From Streptomyces roseifaciens (lineage in GTDB: Bacteria > Actinomycetota > Actinomycetes > Streptomycetales > Streptomycetaceae): 64,000 nt of DNA. Position numbers and translations under genes: made by a program. The notes below the pieces were generated by a model, which was not told where the DNA came from, did not search any database, and saw only the letters and a program-made list of their open reading frames with translations. Below are positions 26,267 through 33,768 of this stretch, piece by piece (positions within the stretch are counted from its first letter, which is position 1; every line of letters begins with the position of its first letter). The stretch spans positions 620,001-684,000 of the forward strand of contig NZ_LNBE01000002.1 in the NCBI RefSeq assembly GCF_001445655.1, read 5' to 3'.

Positions 26267-26758
26267 CTACCTCTGCACCTCGCGGACCCAGGCGGTGAGC
26301 CCCGCCAGGAACCCCGCCCGCTCGTCGGCCGACAGCCCGTCCAGGGCGCGCAGCAGCGGCTCGGTGCGGCGGACGATGAAGGTTTCGAGCGGCGGGCGGA
26401 ACTCCTCGGCCAGGGACACCAGGACCCGGCGGCGGTTCGCCGGGTCCTCGGCCCGTTCCACGATCCCGGCCCGGCTCAGGCCGCCGACCAGGTCGCTGGC
26501 GGTGGGCAGCGACACCTGGAGCCGCCGGGCGATCTCGCTGACGGTCAGCGGCTGCCCGGCCAGCAGCTGGGGCAGGACCGCGCCGTGACGGGGGGTCAGC
26601 CCGTGGGTCTCCATCGCCTCGCGCAGCGGTGCCGGCATCAGTGCCCGTACCACCGCTCCTCGGTAGAACGGCTCCAACAGCGGTACGAGGCCGACGACTT
26701 CGAGCTCGGCCGGTGTCGGCTTCCGCGGGGCCTTCCCGGTCTCTGGGGTGTGCTGCAT
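26267..26758 (-). CDS. MarR-family transcriptional regulator
   Basis: I set the start at ATG 26758 (163 aa), not at an ATG 60 bases further upstream that would overlap the divergent gene start. TACACT lies 6 nt before 26758 in leaderless fashion. The winged helix is visible as GQPLTVSEIARRLQVSLPTA, then SDLVGGLSRAGIVERAEDPA and NRRRVLVSL, with long helices at both ends for dimerisation. It is divergent from the second questin oxidase-like gene. A perfect TCCAAA-CTA-TTTGGA palindrome lies between them, so it probably represses that gene and itself. Confidence 0.87.
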   Translation of the reverse strand: MQHTPETGKAPRKPTPAELEVVGLVPLLEPFYRGAVVRALMPAPLREAMETHGLTPRHGAVLPQLLAGQPLTVSEIARRLQVSLPTASDLVGGLSRAGIVERAEDPANRRRVLVSLAEEFRPPLETFIVRRTEPLLRALDGLSADERAGFLAGLTAWVREVQR

Positions 26759-26816
26759 ACTACGAGTGTATATGGTTTTGATCTCCAAACTATTTGGATA
26801 ATCGAAGGGTCTTGCC
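26759..26816. promoter_or_regulatory. Divergent promoter with MarR operator
   Basis: This 58-bp region is strikingly AT-rich. TCCAAA (26784-26789) and TTTGGA (26793-26798) form a perfect dyad with a 3-nt centre. TACACT on the minus strand (26770-26765) ends 6 nt before the MarR start. GATAAT (26797-26802) is a candidate plus-strand -10. A MarR dimer on the dyad would block both directions. Confidence 0.6.
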
Positions 26817-27935
26817 ATGACGTCGATCGGCTACAGCGATGCGCTCAACGATGCTCTGGAACGGATGGACGACCTCGGGTACGAGCGCGGGCAGGGCGTC
26901 GACCTCGCCAACCACGGCCCCATGGGCGCCGAGGCGCTCGCCCTGCTCGGGCAGGAGGACGAGGTCGCCCGCTGGGTGGTGCGCTACCGCAAGGCGATGG
27001 AGCACCACGAGCCCCCGGCCGCCCGCTTCGCCCTGGACCCCGCGGACGAGTCCTCGTGGCGCCCCGCCCTCGGGGCCTTCGACCGGGCAGGGGACTGGGA
27101 GCGGCTCTTCGCCCGCGAACTGGCCGACGCCCACTGGCGCGAGGTCCTCGCCCGCTGGTGGCCGCGCCTGATCCCCGGCCTGTTCGCCGGCCTGACCCAC
27201 GGCCTCATCCGCACCGCCCACGCCGTACGCGGCCTGTACGCGGTCGCCGGCGAGCCGACTCCCCTCCAGCTGAACGAGCTGGCCCGCGGCCTGGCCTACT
27301 GGGCCGCCCGGTACGCCGAACTCCCCGGCCGCCCGCGGCTCGGCGGCTCCTACGACCTGCCCGCCGCCGTCGCCGCACTGCCCCGCGTGGCCCCGGACGG
27401 CCCGATGGGCCCGGGCGCCGCCCGCCACCGCCTGGACACGCTCGACCGGCTGCCCGGCTACGACGAGTCGCTGGGCCGGCTCGCCCCGGAGCAGGCGCCC
27501 CGGCTGCTGAGCGAGATGACCCTCCAGTTCGCCGACGTCTACCTCGGCCACCCCGAGGTGTTCCCGGTCCCGCTGATCCACGGCGTCACCGCCCCCGCCG
27601 CCGTCCGCATCGTGCTCCCGCACCTGCCGTACGAACTGCACGAGCCGACCCTGGCCCGGCTCTGGCAGGTGCACACCGCCTTCCTGCTGGCCTTCACCAC
27701 CGACCGGCGCGAGGAGGGCACGGACGCCTGGCGGTCGGAAGCGCGGGACCTGCCCCCGCTGGACGAACTGGGCGCCCGGGCCGCCGAACACGGCGACGAG
27801 CACGTCATCAAGTTCACCGAGGCGTGCCTGCGCGAGTACGCCCTGCGCCCCGACCCGCGCTACCCGGCCGCCGCCTACGCCGCGCAGCGGCGGATCACCC
27901 GCCTGGACGACGGCGGGGCGGTGCGGGGGGTCTGA
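26817..27935 (+). CDS. Questin oxidase-like protein (DUF4243 type), second copy
   Basis: The 372-residue protein shares with the 2082-3101 product the blocks NHGPMGAEAL, WWPRLIPGLFAGLTHGLIRT, AHAVRGLYA, ARGLAYWAARYAE and the C-terminal EHGDEHVIKFTEACLREY. It is a divergent paralogue rather than a recent duplicate. The conserved His and Glu/His clusters may bind cofactor or substrate, as inferred for GedK-like oxidases. A MarR operator in front suggests induction by a small aromatic compound. Its 3' end overlaps the convergent protease gene by 41 bp. Confidence 0.78.
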   Translation: MTSIGYSDALNDALERMDDLGYERGQGVDLANHGPMGAEALALLGQEDEVARWVVRYRKAMEHHEPPAARFALDPADESSWRPALGAFDRAGDWERLFARELADAHWREVLARWWPRLIPGLFAGLTHGLIRTAHAVRGLYAVAGEPTPLQLNELARGLAYWAARYAELPGRPRLGGSYDLPAAVAALPRVAPDGPMGPGAARHRLDTLDRLPGYDESLGRLAPEQAPRLLSEMTLQFADVYLGHPEVFPVPLIHGVTAPAAVRIVLPHLPYELHEPTLARLWQVHTAFLLAFTTDRREEGTDAWRSEARDLPPLDELGARAAEHGDEHVIKFTEACLREYALRPDPRYPAAAYAAQRRITRLDDGGAVRGV

Positions 27936-30117
27936 GCGCCCGGCCGCCGACGTCGCCGTGGGCGATGGCGCCCAGGAACGCGTGGTAGGTGTCCGCCCGC
28001 TCTCGCGCCGACAGGGGGCGCGTGTTCACCGGGCGGGCTTCGGCCTCCTGCTGCCGGGTCACGTGGGCCCGTAGCCTCGCCCGGTGCTCGTCGTCCCAGT
28101 TGCGGAGTGTCCAGGACGCCTCGCCCTCGTCGTGGCCGGCGAACCGGAACACCACGACGCACAGGCACACGAAGAAGACGGTCATCAGGACCTGGCCGAC
28201 ATCGTGCAGCAACACCCCGGCGACCAGGACCGCGCCGAACACGAAGCCCGCCTTCAGCAGGCCTCCCCGGAGAGTCGCCAGGCCGGCCGGGATCCACATC
28301 CGCGGGCGCCGGAGAGGCGGCTGATAGGCGGCACCCATGCGTACGGCCTTCGGTAGCCGGGCGGCGTAGGCCGACAGGGTCGGCAAGGGCAGGTGCCAGG
28401 AGATCGCTGCGGCCATGGACGGCCAGGTCATGCCCCATACGAGCCAGGCCGCGGCAACCGACAGCACACCCCAGGCCCCCAGCCACAGCGTCACGCGGAC
28501 AGCCGCCCCCAGCCGGGCGGCGGGTGTGCACCGGGCGGCCTCGTAGGCGGCCCACTGACGTTCGTGTTCGGCAAGGGCGGCCGCGAAGGCACGGGCTTCC
28601 TCCTCGCGTGCCGCTTGTTCGGCCCGCTGCTTGGCCTCGTGTGCTGCCTGCTGCGCGAGCCGCTCCGCATCGACCGCGGCGTAGGCGGCGAAGTCGGTGC
28701 GCACGAGCCGCCCGACGGGGGAGTCCGGGTCGCCGCCCTCCGCGCACAGCTGGTCGTACCATCCGACTCTTCCGGTGGCGGGAGGCACCACACGCCCGAG
28801 GGCGGTACGGATCCGTTCCCCGGCCAGGGGACCGGGCAGGAGGGCCGCCAGCAGGAAGCCCCGTGCGCCGCCCTCGGCCCACTCCCGGGCAGGAGCCGGC
28901 AAGCAGACCGCCCCTGCCACCTGCCGCCAGGCCTCCCAGGCGCCCTCCCATGCCTCCTGCGTCCCGCGCAGGCCGCGCAGCTCGGTGAAGGCGGCCAGGG
29001 CATCCAGCAATCCGCCCGCGCAGAGGTCCCCGTAGACCTCCGCCGCCGGGCCGTCGGTGTCCAGGCGGCCTTCCCGGCACGCCGTGGCCAGCGACTCCAG
29101 GGTCACGCGAGCCCCCTTCCAGACCACCTCCCCGTCCGGGTCGAGCCAGCCCAGCAAGTGCAGGACCTTCAGGTCGGGCGTCACGCCCGGATCCGTCAGC
29201 CGACGGTCGATCAGGTTGCGCCGGCCCTCGACGTCGTCGGTGAACGGGTCGTCGAACTGCTGCAGCCACGCCAGCAGATCGCGCCGGCCGTCGGCGGGCT
29301 CGGAAGGGGTGCCCGTACGGTCGAAGAACTGCTGCCGGGCGGCGGTCCAATGTGCGCGGACGGTCTCCGCCAGGTCCCGCGGCGCCGAGTGCAGCGCACC
29401 GGCCAGGGCGAGCGGCTTCCTCGTCCGCGCGGCCGACGACAGTTCGGTGACGACCGGCGCGGCCCCGGCATGACGGGTGAAGACGTCGACGAAGGACGCG
29501 TCGCCGAGCAGGGTCCTGCCCTTGACCGCTTCCAGCCGCTGGTGCCGCCAGTTGCGGGGAGCCTCCGCCACGACGCCCAGCAGCAGCCCGTCGGCGAAGA
29601 GCGCAGCGCCCGACATGCCCTCCCACGGCGAATTGCCGCTCGCCGGCTCCGGCGAGACGTCCTTGACGTCCAGGACGTACCGGTTGCGGACGATGCCCGA
29701 CCCGGGGCGCAGCGCGCACTCGATGTGTTCGATGTCCACGCCCCGGGACCTGTCGTGCTGGGCGCGGGGGAAGCCCATGGCCTGGCAGCCGCGGAGGGGT
29801 GAGTCGTCCGTCAGCCGCGCCCAGTGCACGGGGGAAAGCCGGTCGGCGGTCTCCGGCCGGACGAGGTCGCTGCCGGAGGCCAGCAGGGCGGCATCGCACG
29901 CCCCCTCTCCGCGCCACACCACCCGGGCGCCGTGGCTGCCCGTGCCGCCCACCACCGTCACCCGCGCCTCGGGCGCGTCCCCGACGACGTGGGCGGCGGT
30001 GAGGACCAGCCGCGGCGTCAGCAGATAGCCGCTGCCCCGGCCGCCGGTGATCTGCACGGCGGCGACGCGGTTGTGCTCGGGGCCCACCGGCCGGTCGGCG
30101 CGTAAGGTGCCGCTCAC
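27895..30117 (-). CDS. Trypsin-like serine protease with C-terminal membrane helices (Trypco2-linked)
   Basis: The 740-residue protein opens with a trypsin-fold domain. Its triad is visible as His43 in VLTAAHVVG, Asp76 in ACDAALL and Ser170 in GMSGAALF. Residues about 200-500 form a helical region resembling those used for effector association in conflict systems. A charged coiled stretch (QQAAHEAKQRAEQAAREEEA) follows. Two hydrophobic blocks near residues 555-585 and 640-675 probably anchor it in the membrane. The GTG start overlaps the Trypco2 gene stop (GTGA), so the two are co-translated. Predicted role: a membrane-tethered protease switched on in stress or phage defence; this is inference. 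Confidence 0.78.
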   Translation of the reverse strand: MSGTLRADRPVGPEHNRVAAVQITGGRGSGYLLTPRLVLTAAHVVGDAPEARVTVVGGTGSHGARVVWRGEGACDAALLASGSDLVRPETADRLSPVHWARLTDDSPLRGCQAMGFPRAQHDRSRGVDIEHIECALRPGSGIVRNRYVLDVKDVSPEPASGNSPWEGMSGAALFADGLLLGVVAEAPRNWRHQRLEAVKGRTLLGDASFVDVFTRHAGAAPVVTELSSAARTRKPLALAGALHSAPRDLAETVRAHWTAARQQFFDRTGTPSEPADGRRDLLAWLQQFDDPFTDDVEGRRNLIDRRLTDPGVTPDLKVLHLLGWLDPDGEVVWKGARVTLESLATACREGRLDTDGPAAEVYGDLCAGGLLDALAAFTELRGLRGTQEAWEGAWEAWRQVAGAVCLPAPAREWAEGGARGFLLAALLPGPLAGERIRTALGRVVPPATGRVGWYDQLCAEGGDPDSPVGRLVRTDFAAYAAVDAERLAQQAAHEAKQRAEQAAREEEARAFAAALAEHERQWAAYEAARCTPAARLGAAVRVTLWLGAWGVLSVAAAWLVWGMTWPSMAAAISWHLPLPTLSAYAARLPKAVRMGAAYQPPLRRPRMWIPAGLATLRGGLLKAGFVFGAVLVAGVLLHDVGQVLMTVFFVCLCVVVFRFAGHDEGEASWTLRNWDDEHRARLRAHVTRQQEAEARPVNTRPLSARERADTYHAFLGAIAHGDVGGRALRPPAPPRRRPGG

Positions 30118-30431
30118 AGCGAGCCGGCACCGGCCAGGCCGGACACGTCACCTTCGTCGTCGGCGGAGATGAGCACGGGCTCCCCGTCGGCCCGGACGGG
30201 CTCGAGGGTGAGCGACACGCGGTGCGTGCGCGTCCGGCTCATGCCGGCGTCGGTCTCCCCGGAGACGACGAAGGCGCGTATCCCGCCCCGCGCACGGGCG
30301 TCCTTGCGCAGTTCGACGGTGAACTCCAGCGCGATCGGGCCCACCTTGAAGGCGACGTCGCTTCCGGCGCCCTGAGCGGCGGCACTCATCAACTCGTCCC
30401 GCACGGCCTGCACCGCCTCGGCGAGCTCCAT
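30114..30431 (-). CDS. Trypco2 domain protein (trypsin-co-occurring domain)
   Basis: The 105-residue protein has the Trypco2 pattern: ELAEAVQAVRDELMSAAAQG, then FKVGPIALEFTVELRKDA and THRVSLTLEPV. These small domains occur beside trypsin-like proteases and NTP-dependent conflict systems and are thought to be regulatory or recognition modules. ATG 30431 has GGGG-type signals close upstream. A TTG six codons earlier with GAGGGGG before it is an alternative start. The stop overlaps the protease GTG start. Confidence 0.78.
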   Translation of the reverse strand: MELAEAVQAVRDELMSAAAQGAGSDVAFKVGPIALEFTVELRKDARARGGIRAFVVSGETDAGMSRTRTHRVSLTLEPVRADGEPVLISADDEGDVSGLAGAGSL

Positions 30432-30511
30432 GTCCCCGGACCCCAACGCATCCCCCTCGTACTGTCGTTCGTCTCGAAAATATGCTGACTCAGAGTAAAG
30501 CAGGTGGTGCC

Positions 30512-31153
30512 TCACGCCCCCGGGGCGACGGCTTCCAGGTCGGCGATGCTGCCCGACATGATCGTCCGCACGTGCTCGGTGATGTGCTCCGCGGGCCAGT
30601 CCCACCAGGCCACCGCCAGCAGCCGGGCGACGTCCTCGGCGCCGTAGCGGGTGCGGATGAGACGGGCGGGGTTGCCGCCGACGATCCCGTAGTCGGGCAC
30701 GTCCGTGGTGACGACCGAGCCCGAGCCGATGATCGCGCCGTGCCCGATCCGCACACCGGGCATGACGGTGGTGCCGTAGCCGAACCAGACGTCGTTGCCG
30801 ACGACGGTGTCGCCGCGGCCCGGCAGGCCGGTGAGCAGGTCGAAGTGCTCCGCCCACGAACCGCCCATGGTGGGGAAGGGAAAGGTCGACGGGCCGTCCA
30901 TGCGGTGGTTGGCGCCGTTCATGATGAACCGCACCCCCGTGCCCAGCGCGCAGAACTTGCCGATGACCAGCTTCTCCGGCCCGTAGTGGTAGAGCACGTT
31001 GCGCGTCTCGAACGCGGTCGCGTCGTCCGGGTCGTCGTAGTAGGAGTACTCCCCGACCTCGATCAAGGGGGACTTCACCAGCGGCTTGAGCAGGACCACA
31101 CGGGGCTGGCCGGGCATCGGGTGGAGCACGGTCGGATCGGCGGGAACGGGCAT
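30512..31153 (-). CDS. Vat/CatB-type xenobiotic O-acetyltransferase
   Basis: The 213-residue protein is a left-handed beta-helix acetyltransferase. It carries the Vat/CatB block FIMNGANHRMDGPSTFPF with the catalytic His in NHRMDG, hexapeptide repeats (VVGNDVWFGYGTTVMPGVRI) and the C-terminal GNPARLIRTRY. It would transfer acetyl from acetyl-CoA to a hydroxyl of streptogramin A, chloramphenicol or another small molecule. Activity against a drug is not proven by sequence. AAGGAA precedes ATG 31153; a longer in-frame start at 31195 lacks a ribosome site. Confidence 0.85.
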   Translation of the reverse strand: MPVPADPTVLHPMPGQPRVVLLKPLVKSPLIEVGEYSYYDDPDDATAFETRNVLYHYGPEKLVIGKFCALGTGVRFIMNGANHRMDGPSTFPFPTMGGSWAEHFDLLTGLPGRGDTVVGNDVWFGYGTTVMPGVRIGHGAIIGSGSVVTTDVPDYGIVGGNPARLIRTRYGAEDVARLLAVAWWDWPAEHITEHVRTIMSGSIADLEAVAPGA

Positions 31154-31334
31154 GGCGAACCATTCCTTACGGAGACGAGGGCAAGGGCAGGGCAAGGACC
31201 AGGACGAGGACGCACCGGTCTCCGGTCCATGATCGCAGCGCCGGTTCCGGCCCGCTCCGGTGGCTCGGCATCACTGCGGGAACCGATCGGGTGCCGGGCC
31301 GTCGAGTCTGCCGCGACGGGGCGGCGCCGCTCCG

Positions 31335-31346
31335 TAGCATCGGTAC
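31335..31346 (+). promoter_or_regulatory. -10 box of leaderless promoter
   Basis: TAGCAT (31335-31340) ends 6 nt before ATG 31347 and no Shine-Dalgarno sequence is present. Confidence 0.45.
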
Positions 31347-32180
31347 ATGACGACGACGCAGGTCCCGGGCTACGTGTTCGACAACGAGCATGCGGAGGCC
31401 GCCGAACAGCACCGCTGCCTGGCCGATGCGTACGACGCCTTCACCACCCGCCGTCTGTCCCGCCTTCCCCTCGCGCCGGGATCGGTGTGCCTGGAGGTGG
31501 GGGCGGGCGGCGGCAGCGTCGCGCGATGGCTGGCGGAAAGGGTGGCTCCGGGCGGCTCGGTGCTGGCCACGGACGTCAAGCCGCAGCACACCCCGCCCAC
31601 GCCCGGCGTGGAGGTGCTCACCCACGACATCACGCGCGACCCCCTCCCGGAGGGCGCCTTCGACGTCATCCATGCCCGGCTGGTGCTCCTGCACCTGCCC
31701 GAGCGCATCGATGTGCTCCGGCGCCTGGTTGCTGCGCTCAAACCCGGGGGCTGGCTGCAGCTCGACGAGTTCGACGAGACCACGTACGGGCCGCTGATCC
31801 CGCTCGGCGCATCGGGGGACGCGGCCGCCGAGGCGTACCGGAGCTACCTCGGGGCCAAGCTCCGCCTCCTGGAATCCGCCGGCGCGGACCTCACTTGGGG
31901 ACGGTCCGTGGCCACGGCCATGCACCGGGCCGGTCTCGTCGGCATCGACGCGGAGCCGGAGGTCCAGCAGTGGCGCGCGCACTCGCCGGGAACGGCCCTG
32001 CAGGTCCACAACACGCGGCTCCTGCGGGACCGGTTGCTCGCAGTGGGCATGACGGAGGATCAGCTCGAAGAGGCGGGTGCGGCCATGAGTCACCCCGACT
32101 TCCTGGCGAGCTCCTGCCTGATGTACTCGACTCAAGGGCAACGGCCCCAGAGCGCACCTGCGGCTACCGGGTCCGCATAG
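31347..32180 (+). CDS. Class I SAM-dependent methyltransferase
   Basis: The 277-residue protein has methyltransferase motif I VCLEVGAGGGSVARWLAERV (residues about 50-69), motif II VLATDVKP, post-motif FDVIHARLVLLHL and LKPGGWLQLDE. It resembles small-molecule methyltransferases of the UbiE/COQ5 type. The acceptor is unknown. It is divergent from the Vat-like gene across 193 bp and has a probable leaderless promoter. Confidence 0.85.
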   Translation: MTTTQVPGYVFDNEHAEAAEQHRCLADAYDAFTTRRLSRLPLAPGSVCLEVGAGGGSVARWLAERVAPGGSVLATDVKPQHTPPTPGVEVLTHDITRDPLPEGAFDVIHARLVLLHLPERIDVLRRLVAALKPGGWLQLDEFDETTYGPLIPLGASGDAAAEAYRSYLGAKLRLLESAGADLTWGRSVATAMHRAGLVGIDAEPEVQQWRAHSPGTALQVHNTRLLRDRLLAVGMTEDQLEEAGAAMSHPDFLASSCLMYSTQGQRPQSAPAATGSA

Positions 32181-32201
32181 CTGAACCCTCGCGGGAGAAG
32201 T

Positions 32202-32239
32202 GGTCCCGGGGCGGCCCTTACGGGGCCCGCCCTGGGACC
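32202..32239. terminator. Bidirectional terminator
   Basis: GGTCCCGGGGCGG and CCGCCCTGGGACC pair at 12 of 13 positions across a short loop. The hairpin lies between the methyltransferase and the convergent lipoprotein gene. Confidence 0.75.
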
Positions 32240-32247
32240 GGACGGGC

Positions 32248-32802
32248 TCAGGAGTGCCAGATCTCCTTGATGGTCTTCACCTTGCCCTCGGAGTCGAGCG
32301 TGATGTCGTAGATGTTCCCGGAGCAGCTGTACGGCGACTTCACGGCCGAGCTGTTCGTCATGCAGTCACCGGCGTGCGTCCACAGCTCCCCGACGGGGAC
32401 CGTCTTGGTGGCGCCGCCACCGGTGGCCAGCTCCGCCTTCACGTTCTCCGAGAACAGGTAGTAGTTGGCCTTGCCGTCGCCGCGGTAGATCCAGTCGTTG
32501 GGCGTGCAGGCGGGCTTGGCGTCCTTGGCGGACATCGACCCCTTGGACGGGGGCGCGGCGACCTCGACCATCTTGTGGCCGGCCGGCAGCTTCGGCGGCT
32601 GCCCGCAGTCGCCGCCGCCGTTGTCCGCAGAGCCGCTGCCGCTGTTCCCGCCGTTGCCGCCGCTGCCTGCGCTCGGCTTCGCCGACGGCTGGGAGGAGGC
32701 GCCGGAGCCGGTGGCGGTGTCCTCCTCGGGCCCGCAGGCGGTGGCGGCGCCCAGCGCGGCCACGACGGCGACGGTACTGATGAGACGTCGAGTGCGAGTC
32801 AT
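32248..32802 (-). CDS. Putative lipoprotein of unknown function
   Basis: The 184-residue protein begins with a signal sequence (MTRTRRLISTVAVVAALGAA) and a lipobox ending in ATAC-G, so Cys23 would be lipidated. A Ser/Gly/Asn linker follows. The mature domain (about residues 65-184) has six further Cys residues (for example GDCGQPP, PACTPNDWIYRGDG, GDCMTNSS, YSCSGNIYDITLDSEGKV), suggesting disulfides. No family is recognised. GGGGGAT precedes ATG 32802. It would sit on the outer face of the membrane. Confidence 0.75.
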   Translation of the reverse strand: MTRTRRLISTVAVVAALGAATACGPEEDTATGSGASSQPSAKPSAGSGGNGGNSGSGSADNGGGDCGQPPKLPAGHKMVEVAAPPSKGSMSAKDAKPACTPNDWIYRGDGKANYYLFSENVKAELATGGGATKTVPVGELWTHAGDCMTNSSAVKSPYSCSGNIYDITLDSEGKVKTIKEIWHS

Positions 32803-32926
32803 TCTTGATCCCCCGTGGTGAAATGTGACGTGATCATGATCGATCGAGGGGGATTTCTACACCACGGAGCAGGTCAAGATCCAATCGGCGTGACGAGCGT
32901 CAGCCCCTAGGGTCGGCCCGCCGGGG

Positions 32927-33715
32927 TCAGATCACATCCCACGGCGCGGCGTCGTACAGCCGCTTCAGCATGCGTACGGGCTCCGCGTCCAGGGGGAACG
33001 GCACGTCGTCGATGAGCGGCACGGGAGAGACGCCGAGGGAGTTGCAGACGAACGCCGCGTCGAAGCGCGCCACCTCGTCCAGCCGCACCGCCTGCCGCCG
33101 CCACGGCAGGCCCGCCCGGTCCAGCTCCCGCTGCAGCACCAGCATGGTGATGCCGTCCAGGGCGGGGGCCGAGGGCCAGACCACCGTGTCGCCGTCGAGG
33201 AAGCCCACGTTGGTGATGGCGCCCTCGGTCACCGTGCCGTCGGGCTCCACCAGCAGCGCCTCGTCGAAGCCCGCCGCCTTCACCTGCCGCAGGTGGTGGA
33301 CCTGCCCGAAGACCCCCACGTGCTTGAGGTGGGCGCTGGGCCGGGCGTACGGGACGCTGCGCACCCGCTGCGGGCCCGGTTCCGGCACGGCGGGCCGCAG
33401 GATGACCGCGGTCACCGTCCTGTCGCCCGGCTCCGGCGCGTACACGTAGACCCGCGCCGATGCGTCGCGCACTCCCGCCTCGGCCAGGGCGTGCCGGATC
33501 CGGTCCCGCACCAGCTCGCCGTCCAGCCCCTCGCCGAACAGCTCCTTGGTGGCCGTGTCCAGCCGGGTGAGGTGGAAGTCCAGCCCGCGCACCCGGCCGT
33601 CCCGGACCTGCATGGCGGTCATGTGCCCGTAGCCGCCCATCAGCGCGAGGAACAGCGGGTCGGCATCGAGGGCACGGCCGTCGACCTGGACGTACGGGGT
33701 GGAAAGATCGTTCAT
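32927..33715 (-). CDS. Class IV (branched-chain/ADCL-like) PLP aminotransferase
   Basis: The 262-residue protein has the fold IV transaminase layout. HLKHVGVFGQVHHLRQVKAA supplies the lysine region, EALLVEPDGTVTEGAITNVG is the conserved E-G/S-N block and DGITMLVLQREL the phosphate-binding part. These fit aminodeoxychorismate lyase or D-amino acid/branched-chain aminotransferase relatives; I cannot separate these. On the minus strand TACGGT ends 7 nt before ATG 33715, suggesting a leaderless mRNA. It is transcribed away from the FUSC gene terminus. Confidence 0.8.
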   Translation of the reverse strand: MNDLSTPYVQVDGRALDADPLFLALMGGYGHMTAMQVRDGRVRGLDFHLTRLDTATKELFGEGLDGELVRDRIRHALAEAGVRDASARVYVYAPEPGDRTVTAVILRPAVPEPGPQRVRSVPYARPSAHLKHVGVFGQVHHLRQVKAAGFDEALLVEPDGTVTEGAITNVGFLDGDTVVWPSAPALDGITMLVLQRELDRAGLPWRRQAVRLDEVARFDAAFVCNSLGVSPVPLIDDVPFPLDAEPVRMLKRLYDAAPWDVI

Positions 33716-33722
33716 GCTCACC

Positions 33723-33728
33723 ACCGTA
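33723..33728 (-). promoter_or_regulatory. -10 box of leaderless aminotransferase promoter
   Basis: The minus-strand hexamer TACGGT is followed by 7 nt and then ATG 33715. Confidence 0.4.
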
Positions 33729-33768
33729 CGTCGCGGGGGAGGGGGACGGGCGGCAGCCGGCGTCGCGC

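Noticed and set aside
26759..26818. A longer MarR start at 26818
   Set aside because: It would overlap the divergent gene start codon and run through the operator; ATG 26758 fits the family length and has a -10 box at leaderless distance.
32818..32845. GTGAAATGTGAC before the lipoprotein gene as a fourth copy of the collagen regulon site
   Set aside because: Only the TGTGA/GAAAT words are shared, in a different order, and ACTGAC is missing.
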